From positions 1 to 64,000 of the forward strand of contig JASAOO010003454.1 in NCBI GenBank assembly GCA_030849075.1: a DNA stretch of 64,000 bases, read 5' to 3'. The stretch comes from Zelonia costaricensis. Lineage: Eukaryota > Euglenozoa > Kinetoplastea > Trypanosomatida > Trypanosomatidae. Below the pieces are notes generated by a model, which was not told the origin of the DNA, did no database searches, and saw nothing but the letters and a program-made list of their open reading frames with translations. Positions 30,109 through 40,722 of the stretch are shown piece after piece. The translations under genes and the position numbers were made by a program. The number at the start of each line of letters is the position of its first letter. Within the stretch, counting starts at the first letter, position 1.

Positions 30109-31824
30109 ATGATTCAGCCCCAGCTTGTGCTGCTGCGCGAGGGCACGGACACGTCGCAGGGAAAGCCGCAGCTCATCAGCAACATCAACGCCTGCATCAA
30201 CATTGTGGACACTGTCAAGTCCACGCTCGGGCCGTGCGGCATGGACAAGCTGATTCACAATGGCCGCGATGTGCAGATCAGCAACGATGGCGCGACGATC
30301 ATGAACCTGCTCGAGATTGTCCACCCTGCGGCCAAGAGCCTGGTCGACATTGCGCGTGCCCAGGACAACGAGGTCGGCGACGGCACCACGTCGGTTGTCG
30401 TGCTGGCGGGTGAGCTACTGAAGGAGTCGAAGCAGTGCGTCGAGGACGGCATCGCCCCGCAGGTGATCGTCAAGTCGTACCGCACCGCGCTCAGCATTGC
30501 CATGAAGGCGCTGGACGAGCTGTGCGTGCCGTTCAAGGCCGAGAACAACTCCAACGCCGAGAACCTGATCCGCTGCGCCGAGACGGCGCTCAACTCGAAG
30601 CTGATCAACACGGAGCGCCGCTTTTTCGCAGAGATGGCGGTCCAGGCGGTAATGTCGCTCGACGCCGACATGAGCCTCGACCTCATCGGCATCAAGAAGG
30701 TCGCCGGCGGTAGCATGCGCGACAGTGTGCTGGTCGACGGTGTGGCCTTCAAGAAGACCTTCTCCTACGCCGGCTTCGAGCAGCAGCGCAAGAAGTTCGA
30801 CAACCCGAAGGTGCTCCTGCTCAACGTGGAGCTGGAGCTGAAGGCGGAGAAGGACAACGCCGAGGTGCGCCTCAAGGACCCGAAGCAGTACCAGTCCATC
30901 GTCGACGCCGAGTGGAAGATCATCTTTGACAAGCTGGACAAGTGCGTCGCCACGGGCGCCAACGTCGTGCTCTCGCGCCTGCCGATCGGCGACCTGGCGA
31001 CGCAGTTCTTCGCGGACCGCGACATCTTCTGCGCCGGCCGCGTCGCGAACGACGACATGACACGTGTGTGCATGGCGACCGGCGGTGTGGTGCAGTCCAC
31101 GCTCAACAACGTGCCGCCGGAGGTGCTTGGCATGTGCGGCACTTTCGAGGAGCGCCAGGTGGGCACGGAGCGCTTCAACTTCTTCACGGGCTGCAAGACG
31201 TCCAAGACGTCCACCGTCATCCTGCGCGGCGGCGCCCAGCAGTTCATCGAGGAGGCCGACCGCTCCCTCCACGACGCCATCTGCATCGTGAAGCGCGCCA
31301 TCAAGACCGGCTCGGTCGTTGGCGGCGGCGGCGCGATTGAGATGGAGCTGAGCAAGCGGCTGCGGGAATACTCGCGGACGATTCGCGGCAAGGAGCAGAT
31401 GGTGGTCGCCGGCTACGCCCGCGCGCTGGAGGTGATTCCGCGCCAGCTGGCCGAGAACGCCGGCCACGATAGCACCGACACGGTGAACAAGCTGCGCCAG
31501 AAGCACTACGTCACCGGCGACACGGACAGCCAGTGGTACGGCGTGGACATCTTGAACGGCGGCGTGTGCGACACCTTCGCTAGCTTTGTCTGGGAGCCGA
31601 CGCTGGTGAAGCGCAACGCCCTGCAGAGCGCCACCGAGGCGGCCTGCCTCATCCTCTCCATCGACGAGACGGTGACGAACCCTGAGTCGGATGCGGCCAA
31701 GAAGCAGGCGGCCGGCGGCGGCGGTGGCCGCGGCGGTAACATGGCCATGAGCAAGGCGGGCATGGGCGGCATGTTTGCCGGCGCCCCCGGCGTGACGCGC
31801 ATGAAGGGCGGCCGTGGCAAGTAG
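30109..31824 (+). CDS. CCT7: T-complex protein 1 subunit eta (CCT7)
   Basis: 571 aa group II chaperonin subunit of the cytosolic TRiC/CCT ring, which folds tubulin and actin. The eta-type N-terminus ([21 protein letters not shown]) assigns the subunit. ATP-site motifs are present: GPCGMDKL (41-48), NDGATI (59-64), GDGTTS (90-95) and [10 protein letters not shown] (from about 405). The tail from about 534 is Gly/Met-rich, as in eta subunits of other eukaryotes. Length is normal. The leader looks very short (8-11 nt after a candidate AG). Confidence 0.97.
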   Translation: MIQPQLVLLREGTDTSQGKPQLISNINACINIVDTVKSTLGPCGMDKLIHNGRDVQISNDGATIMNLLEIVHPAAKSLVDIARAQDNEVGDGTTSVVVLAGELLKESKQCVEDGIAPQVIVKSYRTALSIAMKALDELCVPFKAENNSNAENLIRCAETALNSKLINTERRFFAEMAVQAVMSLDADMSLDLIGIKKVAGGSMRDSVLVDGVAFKKTFSYAGFEQQRKKFDNPKVLLLNVELELKAEKDNAEVRLKDPKQYQSIVDAEWKIIFDKLDKCVATGANVVLSRLPIGDLATQFFADRDIFCAGRVANDDMTRVCMATGGVVQSTLNNVPPEVLGMCGTFEERQVGTERFNFFTGCKTSKTSTVILRGGAQQFIEEADRSLHDAICIVKRAIKTGSVVGGGGAIEMELSKRLREYSRTIRGKEQMVVAGYARALEVIPRQLAENAGHDSTDTVNKLRQKHYVTGDTDSQWYGVDILNGGVCDTFASFVWEPTLVKRNALQSATEAACLILSIDETVTNPESDAAKKQAAGGGGGRGGNMAMSKAGMGGMFAGAPGVTRMKGGRGK

Positions 31825-32399
31825 GCGTGTGTTCGCCTGCGACCCGCTCGATGGGCAGTCCTTCCTTTTGTACCCTGCGCGGGGCGTCGGCCAACCCCAC
31901 CCCCCTCCGTCTCCAATAGATGCAACAGGGATGTTGTGACGCACCAACTAAAGGTCGGCGGCGAAGATAGAAGAGCCAGAGGGAGGCGGTAGGCACGTGC
32001 ATGCCACCGAGACGGTGACAGGCACCTCTCCTCCGTTTACCACGAGAGGGAGGGAAGGCCCGGGAATGAGAAGCGGGTGGAGGCTGAATGGTGTGCGCGT
32101 GTGCGCGGTTCTGCCTCTACACCCCTTTCCCGCCCGCTTTATGGAACTCCCCGCCTCGTGCTTTCTCTCTCTCGCTGTGTGTGTCTCTGCGTGCGTGTGC
32201 GGTGTCTGCGTGCTGTATGGTTGTTTGTTTTGGCCCCCCTTTTTGTTACCTTCCCTCCCGCACGGTGTGCGGTGTGCGGTGTGTGTGTGTGTGTTTGTGT
32301 GGTGTGGATTTGTTTTTCCGTGCGTGTGTGTGTGTGTGTTCGACTGGTCTAACGACAGGAGGAAAAAAGAAGAGGAACCACGAGAGGGAGAGGGTTCGT

Positions 32400-32431
<32 letters not shown>

Positions 32432-33383
32432 ATGGGTGGGAGGGGGAGGAGATGCGAAGGCGAGGCGGAAGGGAAGACGAAATGCGGCGTTTCAGCTTCC
32501 GTTTCGCGCCGCGCCATTCCTCCCTCCCCCCTCCCCCTCGCCCATGGCGTCTCTCTCTCACACGTTTCTAGACCTCTCTCATCTGTAAATAATACACGCA
32601 CTCAGCACACCGCATACACGAAGAAGCGCCCAAGCACACAGGAGTTGTCGTTCACGATGGACTTGCTTTAGCAGCGTGTCAGCGGGCGCGGTGCCTCAGG
32701 CACCCTTTCTCTCTCGTCTTCTGTGCTCTTGCACTTGCAGCGGCGGGGGAGGGGGATAGGGCAAGTAAGGCCTGTCAGGTGCGCGGCGCCCCTTCACCGC
32801 GTCTGGAGCGCTTTGCGCAAGCCGCGAGGCGACCGGTGGACGTGCTCGCCCCGCGACGGCGCTGCCGCGCTGCCAGCGCTGCGCCGAGGGAAACTGAGAA
32901 GTGGGAAGAAATCGCCCGGGTGGGGAACGGTCACGTGTCGCTGCGCTGCTTGCTAATTCTCCTCTGTGCCCTCCCTCCGACACCCGCATCACTGCATTCT
33001 GACCGGTTTCAACCTCACCGTGTTTCTCCTCTCCACACATCCACTTACTCCGACTTTGAACCTCCTTCCATCCACGCACGCACGACGTCAGAGCGGCGTT
33101 GCTTCTTTTTTTTTTCTTCTGCGTATCGCCCGCGTCGGCTTCGGCGAGGCGCACCCCGTCGTTGCAGTCCGTGTTGTCGTCTCCGCGACGCTTCTTTGCT
33201 CCATCCTCCTCCTCGGACAGTGCTGGGCATCAACAGAACTCGAGAGGAACCGACGCAAGGCGCCGTGCGAATACGGGGCTACCCTTGCGCAACAAGAAGA
33301 GCAGTATTCCAGAGTCTGACCCGCTTCTCTTCCCCAACCTAGAAGGGCTCCTTCACGTTCCGTTGCCTCGGCCACCCGCAAAG
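31825..33383. other. Intergenic between CCT7 and uS17m
   Basis: No gene supported. It contains TG-rich tracts near 32275-32340 and (GT)13 at about 32406-32431. C/T tracts end in candidate acceptors at 33219-33220 and 33341-33342, upstream of the uS17m ATG. Confidence 0.65.
32406..32431. repeat. (GT)13 microsatellite
   Basis: GT run in the spacer between CCT7 and uS17m. Confidence 0.85.
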
Positions 33384-34322
33384 ATGCTTCGCCAGTCCTT
33401 CCTTCGACTCCCGTGGTGGAACTTCCAGACGGAGCACCGCCAGCGGTGCGTGATGATGTACGGCGGCGCACGCACCAAGAACACGCACAACGCAAATCAC
33501 CGCATCTACGTGCGCAAGTTCAAGCGCAACGCTTTCCCGAACCGCACGCGGCACCACTGGGCCGTGTCCATGACCGGGGTACAAGGGCAGCGCCCGCGCC
33601 GCATGCCGTGGCCGTACGACCTGACGTCGATGATCTTCAACCAACCGCGCCAGGGCTCTGACAAGATCGGCTACGTGGTGGGCACGAGCATGCTCAAGAC
33701 GGCGGTGGTGGCGACGAACCACCTTGTCTACTACCCCAAGTTCAACCAGCGCGTGTCTCGCACGAGCCGCTTCTTCGCCCACGACGAGGACCTTGCTTGC
33801 GTCGAGGGAGACCTGGTGCACATCAAGCAGTCCCGCAAGATATCCAAGTACAAGCACTACTACGTCTTTAGCATCTTGGAGCCGAACATCGAGGGCCGCG
33901 AGCGGCTGAAGCTGGGGCTGAAGGCGGTGCCGCCGCCCCTCTTTGGCTACCCCGTGTCGCGCCGCGTCGTGAAGCTCAACCTCACCGACACGGCGGGCAC
34001 CAAGGAAAAGCTGGCCGCTGCGATTCAGGAGCACGTCCAGGACGCGTACCGCTTCGCCGGGCCGACGTCTGATCAGCCGCGCGCGAAGCTAACCGACTCC
34101 GCCTCCTTCGACGAGGCGAACAAGATGATCGCCCCAAATGCGTCGGCGACGGCGGAGCTGCCGCCTGGCGAGACGCCAGCCTTCCTCGAGCCGGGGCAGC
34201 CGACCGCCGAGGAGTTTGGCGAGGTGGAGGAAGACAGCCGGCAGAAGAAGGGCGAGGACTACTGGATGAACCTGCAGCCGCCAGACAAGTACGACTTCAA
34301 GAACCTCAAGAAGTCGCCGTAG
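33384..34322 (+). CDS. uS17m: Mitochondrial small-subunit ribosomal protein uS17m
   Basis: 312 aa. Residues about 96-166 match the ribosomal S17 OB fold: GTSMLKTAVVATNHLVYYPKF, then RTSRFFAHDED, CVEGDLVHIKQSRKISKYK and YYVFSIL, the bacterial S17 pattern of KT-V-V, H-P-K-Y, GD-V and E-x-R-P-x-SK. It binds the rRNA early in small-subunit assembly, here in the mitochondrion. Residues 1-90 are basic with a targeting-like start (MLRQSFLRLPWW), and about 145 extra residues follow the fold, acidic near the end. Extensions of this kind are usual in kinetoplastid mitoribosomes, whose rRNAs are very small. The frame is open upstream, but the ATG at 33384 follows the predicted acceptors. Confidence 0.9.
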   Translation: MLRQSFLRLPWWNFQTEHRQRCVMMYGGARTKNTHNANHRIYVRKFKRNAFPNRTRHHWAVSMTGVQGQRPRRMPWPYDLTSMIFNQPRQGSDKIGYVVGTSMLKTAVVATNHLVYYPKFNQRVSRTSRFFAHDEDLACVEGDLVHIKQSRKISKYKHYYVFSILEPNIEGRERLKLGLKAVPPPLFGYPVSRRVVKLNLTDTAGTKEKLAAAIQEHVQDAYRFAGPTSDQPRAKLTDSASFDEANKMIAPNASATAELPPGETPAFLEPGQPTAEEFGEVEEDSRQKKGEDYWMNLQPPDKYDFKNLKKSP

Positions 34323-35309
34323 TCCCTCCTCCCCCTTTTTTTCCTCGCCACGTGCCCTGATGGGGCAATTCTCCTCGAGCCATCGACGCTGCGGCGTCAC
34401 CCCGCACGTGGTGTTCCCAAGGAGGGAGCGCGTTGTTTGAACCCTCCCCGCTGTTTGTTTTCACAGCCACGGCCGTTTTTTTTGTTGTCCCTCCCCGGCG
34501 GTGTGTGTGTGTGTGCCGTGCTTCCCCCGTCCCCCTCTCTCTCACTGTTCACAGTAACTCTACCTCTCGGCGTTCCAGCCCTGGCTGGGCCCTCTCTACC
34601 CTCACGCTCATCACAAAATAAGCTCATCGCGGCTGGGCGGAGCTACACCTCTGCCTCGAATTGCAAAATGCCATCAACGCAAACACACACACACACACTC
34701 CGCACTCACCCTCTCAGCAGGTGTGTTGGTGTGTGCCTATGTGTGACTTCGCAGTGATCGCAAAGGACTTGATATGCTCTTGAAGCCGCTGGCCAAGCGG
34801 TGGCCACTCCATCGGGCGCTCTCCTGTCTCTCCGCTCGGTTCGATCTTCTCCGCGTCGCACTGCACCGCTGTCTTGCTGCGAGCGGTGCCAGTCTTGGTG
34901 CTGACTGTCGCGTGCTGGTCTGCGTACATGAGTGTGGCATCGTCTGCTCTTCACCGCTGCCACCACTGTCCCCGACGCTGTCTCTGAACCCTCCTCCTCG
35001 GATCTTCCCTACCCTGTTGTCTTGAAACTGCTCCTGCCCGTCCCAGTCCACTTTAGTTGCTCACACCCAACTCGCTTTGGCCCGCCACTTGCTCCTCCCC
35101 TCCTTCCCCCGTCCTTTCTTCTCCGGGTCCGCTCGCTTTCCGCTATACCACCAGAGGCGACATCTGCTCCCCGCGTTTCTTGGAAGCCGTGCTTGGGTTC
35201 AGGTCTGAGTCCCCGCACAGCTAGAGCGAACGCAGCAAAGGAAAAGAAAACAGGCACAGAAATCAACTCGAGGAAATAGACACCGCAGGACTGCACTCTG
35301 CTCTCTCTG

Positions 35310-35343
<34 letters not shown>

Positions 35344-35391
35344 ACTCTCTTCTTCTCACGCTGAAAGAGAACAGGAAAAAAAGAAGGAAAC
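34323..35391. other. Intergenic before proteasome beta 2
   Basis: No gene supported. It contains (TG)15 at about 35313-35342, then a C/T-rich stretch and a candidate acceptor at 35366-35367, 25 nt before the ATG. Confidence 0.65.
35313..35342. repeat. (TG)15 microsatellite
   Basis: TG run lying between a CTCTCTCTGCTC tract and the candidate SL acceptor of the proteasome beta 2 gene. Confidence 0.88.
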
Positions 35392-36156
35392 ATGCCCGGG
35401 TTCAGCTTCGAGAATGTGCAGCGCAACCTCAACCTCGAGGGGGAGGGCTACGCGGCGCCGCGCACGCTGAAGACCGGCACGACAATTGTCGGCGTTGTCT
35501 ACAAGGACGGCGTGGTGCTCGGCGCCGACACGCGCGCGACGGAGGGCAGCATCGTCGCCGACAAGCGGTGCCGCAAGATCCACTACATGGCGCCGAACAT
35601 CATGTGCTGTGGCGCAGGCACGGCGGCCGACACGGAGGCCGTCACGAACATGGTCTCCTCCCAGCTGGCGCTGCACCGCCTCGAGACGGGCAAGCAGTCG
35701 CGCGTGCTGGAGGCGCTGACGATGCTGAAGCGCCACCTGTACCGCTACCAAGGCCACGTGAGCGCCGCGCTGGTGCTCGGCGGCGTCGATGTGGAGGGCC
35801 CCTTTCTAGCCACCATCGCCCCGCACGGCAGCACGGACCGGCTGCCCTTTGTGACAATGGGCAGTGGCAGCATTGCCGCCATGGCGCAGATGGAGTCGGC
35901 GTACAAGGACAACATGACGTGCGAGGAGGCGAAGGAGCTGGTCGCGTCGGCCATTCGCAAGGGTATCTTCAACGACCCCTACAGTGGTACGCAGGTTGAC
36001 GTGTGCGTCATCACGAAGGACTCGACGGAGCTGACCATCGGCTACGACAAGCCAAACGAGCGCACGCACCCGCGCGAGGACATCCGCCTCCCGCCCGGCA
36101 CGACGCCGGTGCTCAAGGAGGAGATCCGCCAGCTCGTCGAGATCGTCGAGGTGTGA
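35392..36156 (+). CDS. PSMB7: 20S proteasome beta 2 subunit (trypsin-like), PSMB7 type
   Basis: 254 aa precursor of an active beta subunit with trypsin-like specificity in the 20S core. A short propeptide (29 aa) ends ...LKTG, and cleavage exposes Thr30 (mature Thr1). Asp46 (mature Asp17, in GADTRAT) and Lys62 (mature Lys33) complete the catalytic set. The beta 2-specific blocks [30 protein letters not shown] and [17 protein letters not shown] are present. The C-terminal arm (TTPVLKEEI onward) is the beta 2 extension that wraps beta 3. The ATG at 35392 fits the family N-terminus [10 protein letters not shown]. Confidence 0.97.
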   Translation: MPGFSFENVQRNLNLEGEGYAAPRTLKTGTTIVGVVYKDGVVLGADTRATEGSIVADKRCRKIHYMAPNIMCCGAGTAADTEAVTNMVSSQLALHRLETGKQSRVLEALTMLKRHLYRYQGHVSAALVLGGVDVEGPFLATIAPHGSTDRLPFVTMGSGSIAAMAQMESAYKDNMTCEEAKELVASAIRKGIFNDPYSGTQVDVCVITKDSTELTIGYDKPNERTHPREDIRLPPGTTPVLKEEIRQLVEIVEV

Positions 36157-37871
36157 GAGGGAACCGGGCTGGTGAAGCCACCTACGCGCCTGTCGTCAGG
36201 GTGGTGATGGAGAGAGAGAGAGGTGGATGAGGGAGGAGCATGGCCGAAGAGGATCTTGCTTCTCTTTCCGATCCCCCCTCTCCTGACGACGACATGCACC
36301 ACGTGTGTGCCACTTCACGGACGGATCGTATTTGTGTGTATTGGATGACGACCACGGGCACCGCAGAAGAAAAAAAAAAACGCGTCGTGAGCGCGTTGCT
36401 TTTGTTTGGAAATGCGTGTTTTGTGTGCGTGTGTGTGCGCGTGCGGATAGAAGGTACGATGTGGGCAATGTGCATCAGCGCCGGCTGTGTGCTCGTCGTT
36501 GGCGGTGCCGTGAGGCAACGAGGTAGGCTGGAGAGGAAAAAGAAAAGGAAGCCGCACAACCAAACTCCAGACGACCCTTCCGCGCTTCGTGTCTTTCATA
36601 TCGCCGTCGCGGCATCGATGCCAGCTGCCATCTTGCTGGTCTCTATACACGAGCGTGGCGGCAGCATTCACTGACATCGACGCGAGGCGCGTGTGCGGGG
36701 GACGGGGCTGGGATGGGGGCGCTGTGCGTGGTACTTCGTCGAGGCCCTCCCCCTTCCCCCCCTACCGGTCGCACACGTTCTGGACGGGGGCAATCTGGTC
36801 GACTCTTGCTCCATGGCTTGCAGCGTTTTCCTTTTCTTGTCGTCTGGGTGCGTGTGCATCGCGTGCGGGAGATGACTGGCACGGGGTGGGTGGGTGGGTG
36901 AATGGAGAAGCGGATGGAAGCGGGAAAAGCATTTGCTTGCCACGGCACGACCAGTCGCCTCTCTCTCACCCCCGTATCACCAGGCGAGATCTCCCCCTTC
37001 TCCTTTCTTCTCACCACCCCCCACTCCCTATCCTCTCCGTATCGGCCCCGAATGCCCTCTCTCTCTGGCCTCCTCGTCACGATGGTGACGCCGGGTACCC
37101 CATTGCAAAAGCTCACCGCACCACCGCGAATCCTCGCAACCAGACAGTCACCCCTCTCCCCGAAATGCCCTTGACCGTGCTGCAGACCCCCGCGTGCACG
37201 AGAGAGGAGGAAAAGAAAACAGCAGCCAGTTATGGGACATCACACGTGCCTCATGTCGGCGCCTCGGCGCAACGGGGGAGGTGCTCCGCAGCTTCCCGCG
37301 TGCAATTGGGCAGACGTCCCGAGGCACTGCGGCCAAGCACTTCGCGACAGTCCGTTGAAGAGGCAGTGAGAGGTAGAGCCGCGGCGGAGCGGTGCTCTAG
37401 AAAAGCGTGAGCTCGCGTTGAACGCTGATATCGGTCGCTTGCCAGCGCTCACGTGGTCTAGAGCAGAGGCGGCTTGCCACGTCGCGCGGCGATCACCTGT
37501 TTGGCCTCCCTGCTTATGCACCCCTCTTAACACGCTCTAGCTTCTCTGCACACGTTTCTTTTCCGAGGACGCTGACTACCACTTCTCTCCCGCCTTCGCT
37601 AGCTTAGCGTCCAGCGCCTCTGCTCTTCGCTTCTCCCTCGTCTCTCCCTCTTCACCCTGCCCGCTGGCACGCATGTACCCCAGCTGGGTCAGGGCTTTGC
37701 CGCATCCATATTCGCCTGCTCTCCGCTCTCCCCCCCTTCTCCCTCGCTGCGCGTGCCCAGTGACAGCATCGGGTCGAGCGCGGTGACGGCTAGCACCGCT
37801 CCTCTCCCCCCCTCCCCCCGGGGCGGTGGTGGCACTAGGTATCCGCCGCGATACCCCCACGCACCGTCGCC
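36157..37871. other. Intergenic, 1.7 kb, before the SET-like gene
   Basis: One of the two longest gene-free stretches. No frame with a recognisable domain was found. It holds an A-run at about 36370-36380 and alternating C/T-rich blocks (36740-36790, 36960-37090, 37560-37660, 37720-37760). The last block ends in a candidate acceptor at 37759-37760. Confidence 0.6.
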
Positions 37872-38807
37872 ATGAGCGGCGTCCGCATTTCTCGGTGCAA
37901 CCCCACGTTGCTGGACTTCGTGACGTGGGCGGTGCTGAAAGGGTGTCGACTTTTCCAGCGGGTCCACATCACCCCGCTTGGCCTCGTCGCGACGGAGCGG
38001 ATTCCCGAGTACGACTTCGTCGCTGTCGTCCCGGTTGAGGCGACGCAGAGCGTGCTGAATCTCGCCAGCGACCCCGACTTCGCCCTCAAAGTGTCGCCGG
38101 AGCGGCACGGCGAGCCGGTGCCCTTCTGGGAGGACCTCAACCGCGGCTCCTTTGCGTTTGTCGGGTCTCTCACCAAGGTGCTCCTCACCGGCCACCCGCG
38201 TGGGGTGCAGAGCTACCTCGACGTGCTGCCGTTTGACCAGGCCATGCCCATTGGCAAGATGGCCGACGCGGCGCAGGGCACGAAGGAGTACAAGGAGTGG
38301 ACGGCGCCGCTCGTGGCGCAGTGCAAGGCCGAGGAGGGCGACTTCGACGTGACGTTTCGCCACGCCTACTGCCTCTTCCGGCGCCACGCCATCCCCTTCT
38401 GGTCCTCCAGCGACGTGGGCAGCGCCGGCCACCCGTACTTCCAGCAGTCGCTGTTTGCGCAGCGCGGGCAGGGTGAGCTGATGGGCATGGTGCCGGTGAT
38501 GGACCTCGCCCTGCACTCACCCAAGCCCAACGCGACGATCGGGTACCCGGATGAGGAGATGTTGCAGTGGCTGGCGCAGCAGAAGCGGGCCGCGGTGCAG
38601 CCGGAGAAGGGCTACTTTGTGATGCAGGCCCTGCGCGACATCGAGGTGGGCGAGGTCATCTCGGTCAACAAGAACGCGTACTTCAACTTCGACGACGACA
38701 CCTTCAAGGCCTGGTTCGGCTACCCGAACACATCGCAGGTGGCAGCGGATGGCGCGGAGAGCACCGCGGTGGGGACGAGCCAGAAGGCGGACCGCGCAAC
38801 GCCATAG
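37872..38807 (+). CDS. SET-domain methyltransferase-like protein (SETD3/LSMT class), key residues altered
   Basis: 311 aa. Layout follows the SET/Rubisco LSMT class: an N-terminal strand (GVRISRC ... GLVATERIPEYDFVAVVP, about 4-54), a helical insert, and the C-terminal SET core with MVPVMDLALHSPKPNATI (206-223) and YFVMQALRDIEVGEVISVNKN (about 248-268) followed by FKAWFGY. In active enzymes these read D-M-x-NH-S and GEEI-x-x-SYG; here the Asn before His215 is Leu214 and the Tyr-Gly position reads Asn-Lys. Substrate is unknown and activity is doubtful. No targeting signal is evident. Confidence 0.78.
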   Translation: MSGVRISRCNPTLLDFVTWAVLKGCRLFQRVHITPLGLVATERIPEYDFVAVVPVEATQSVLNLASDPDFALKVSPERHGEPVPFWEDLNRGSFAFVGSLTKVLLTGHPRGVQSYLDVLPFDQAMPIGKMADAAQGTKEYKEWTAPLVAQCKAEEGDFDVTFRHAYCLFRRHAIPFWSSSDVGSAGHPYFQQSLFAQRGQGELMGMVPVMDLALHSPKPNATIGYPDEEMLQWLAQQKRAAVQPEKGYFVMQALRDIEVGEVISVNKNAYFNFDDDTFKAWFGYPNTSQVAADGAESTAVGTSQKADRATP

Positions 38808-39669
38808 GCCGCCACACGCGCCTTGCGTGCAAACGCGTTGCCTCGAAGCGGCGGCGACCCCTTCGCCCCCCCCCCTCCGCTTCCACTTCGTCTCCCCCCT
38901 CCCCCTTCGCGACGCTTTCTGCTGTTGCCGCCGCTGAACCGGCTGCTCCTCTTCACACCAACGGCTGCCCGCCCCCGCGGGCGTTGCTATCTCGCCCGTC
39001 CCGCGAGGCTGTGCTGAATTCTAAAAAAAAAAAAGAAGAAGCCAAAGCACAAGCGAAAGAGACAAGGCAAAGAGGAGAAGAATAAACACCCGCCCCAGTG
39101 CACCGCTCTCGCAGGGCATCTTGTGTGGGCTGGGCTCATCGATGGAAAGACAAGAAAACTGCGGCACTCGGGGCGGCTCTTTAAAAATCTGCGATGAAGT
39201 CTCGTTGTCCCCGTTTTCGCGCTCTGCTGTGTCGCTGCTGTGGAGAAAGGAGGACATGACCCACGCGCGGAGAGCCCCTCCCCACCACGCAAAGAGCATC
39301 CACGGTGCTGCCGCCGTCATCCCCTTCACTGTCGCGACGACCGCTTCTTCTCCTTCTTTTCTTCTTGGCACTTTGCTCGCACACGGACAACACAGGGTGG
39401 CCTCTTTGAAAACCCCCCCAAAAGGAGGCTACAGCACATATACGCAAGACACGCGCACGTCGAGTGTAGCGGAGCCGTGCGGCGACTTTGCCCCTCCCCA
39501 TTCTCTCACGCGGTCTCACACCTCTGCTGCTGTCGTAGCACTTACGTGAGCCGCTCCTCTATCCTCTTGCGCAGACGGGCTGCCGGCACCACTGCAGGGG
39601 GACTTCACAGCCGCGCTTCCACCGTTCTCTTAGAAGCCCGAAGGGTCTCAGCGGGTTTGGAAAGCTCGA
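38808..39669. other. Intergenic before coiled-coil gene
   Basis: No gene supported. An A12 run lies at about 39023-39034. C/T-rich stretches end in candidate acceptors at 39537-39538 and 39573-39574, which would give a leader of about 95-130 nt. Confidence 0.65.
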
Positions 39670-40722
39670 ATGGAGTTCGCCGGGCCGCCGGCTACGACGA
39701 CAGCCTCGTTATCTCCGGCCCTCCGCCCTGCGGAGACTCCCGCCGTGGACATGACGTCAGAACGCCAGATGGCGGGCCTGCAGAGTCGTGCGCGGCTGCG
39801 ACGTCACCAGGAGCGTCAGCTGCGCCAGCTCCCCTTTCTGTACCACCGCGTCGAGGATCTCCAGGAGACGTGTAAGCGGCTCGAGCAGGAGCTGGCCGTG
39901 TCGCGCCAGCGCGTCGCCGTCTTCCAGCACGAGACGTTTGCGCTGCGCAGCCTCATCAAGTTCACCGAGCGGCCCGAGCTCGCCGCGGCGGCTGAAAAAG
40001 ACGCGGCGCGGTGCATGCTGCAGGAGGAGGTGAAGGAGCTGCGGCGGCGCGTGCAACAGCTGCAGCACGACAAGGAGCAGTGCCTGCGCCAATCGGAGCA
40101 GGCGTGCGAGACCGCCGAGTTCTACAAGCAACTGTGCGATGAGCTCCACATGGAGTCGCTGCGGGCAGCCGAGACGGAGGACGGTGGTGGACTGCCATCG
40201 ACTCCACCACATGCACGAGTGTTGCCGGCGGGTCGCACGCCAAGCCACGGCGACAACTCCGTGCTGGCCGCATCCGGCTCGGCCGCCTCTGCCGTGACGC
40301 CGCCCTCCTCGTCGCCGCCGGCAGACACTCGGGCGCGTCTGCTGCACGGCGCCCTCGAGTTTGAACGGGTGCGGTCCGCCGCGCTGGAGGAGACGGTGCG
40401 ACTCTTGCAGTCTTCCCTGGCTGACGCCAACGCGTCGCACTCCCGCCCCACCGCCCTCTCCACGCCGACTCCAGGGAGCATTGCGACGCAGGGCGACGAC
40501 GAGACGGTGCTGTCGAGCGTTGCAGGGGAGTGTGTGACGACCGCCGACCCCTTGCGTCGGAGCGCGGCGCGTCTGCGGCAGCACGTCTCGATCCTGCGCA
40601 GCGAGAACCGAATGCTGACGCAGCGCGTCACCGAGGTGGTCGCACGCAACGTGCGCTGCGTCAAGGACATTGCCGCACTCAAGCTGGCAAACAAGCGCCT
40701 TGAGCAACAGCAGCAGCAGTAG
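39670..40722 (+). CDS. Coiled-coil protein of unknown function
   Basis: 350 aa, no family recognised. Residues about 30-165 form a long charged coiled coil (LYHRVEDLQETCKRLEQELA, KELRRRVQQLQHDKEQ). A Ser/Pro/Ala-rich linker (about 170-225) follows, then two further coils (about 225-255 and 295-345), ending in a short glutamine run. No membrane segment or signal peptide. A cytoskeletal or basal-body role is plausible but not shown. The ATG at 39670 is the first after the predicted acceptors. Confidence 0.78.
   Translation: MEFAGPPATTTASLSPALRPAETPAVDMTSERQMAGLQSRARLRRHQERQLRQLPFLYHRVEDLQETCKRLEQELAVSRQRVAVFQHETFALRSLIKFTERPELAAAAEKDAARCMLQEEVKELRRRVQQLQHDKEQCLRQSEQACETAEFYKQLCDELHMESLRAAETEDGGGLPSTPPHARVLPAGRTPSHGDNSVLAASGSAASAVTPPSSSPPADTRARLLHGALEFERVRSAALEETVRLLQSSLADANASHSRPTALSTPTPGSIATQGDDETVLSSVAGECVTTADPLRRSAARLRQHVSILRSENRMLTQRVTEVVARNVRCVKDIAALKLANKRLEQQQQQ

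Noticed and set aside
30415..31947. 510-codon minus-strand frame across CCT7
   Set aside because: Antisense shadow of a well-conserved chaperonin gene; low-complexity composition and no domain.
36240..37410. Possible small genes in the 1.7-kb spacer after proteasome beta 2
   Set aside because: Frames are short, low-complexity and follow T/C or TG repeats; no conserved motif, signal or family resemblance.
28647..37871. Possible retroposon (SIDER-type) copies in the long spacers
   Set aside because: Such elements are common in Leishmania 3' UTRs, but I could not recognise a signature or find two similar spacer segments by eye. A search with SIDER1/SIDER2 profiles would decide.
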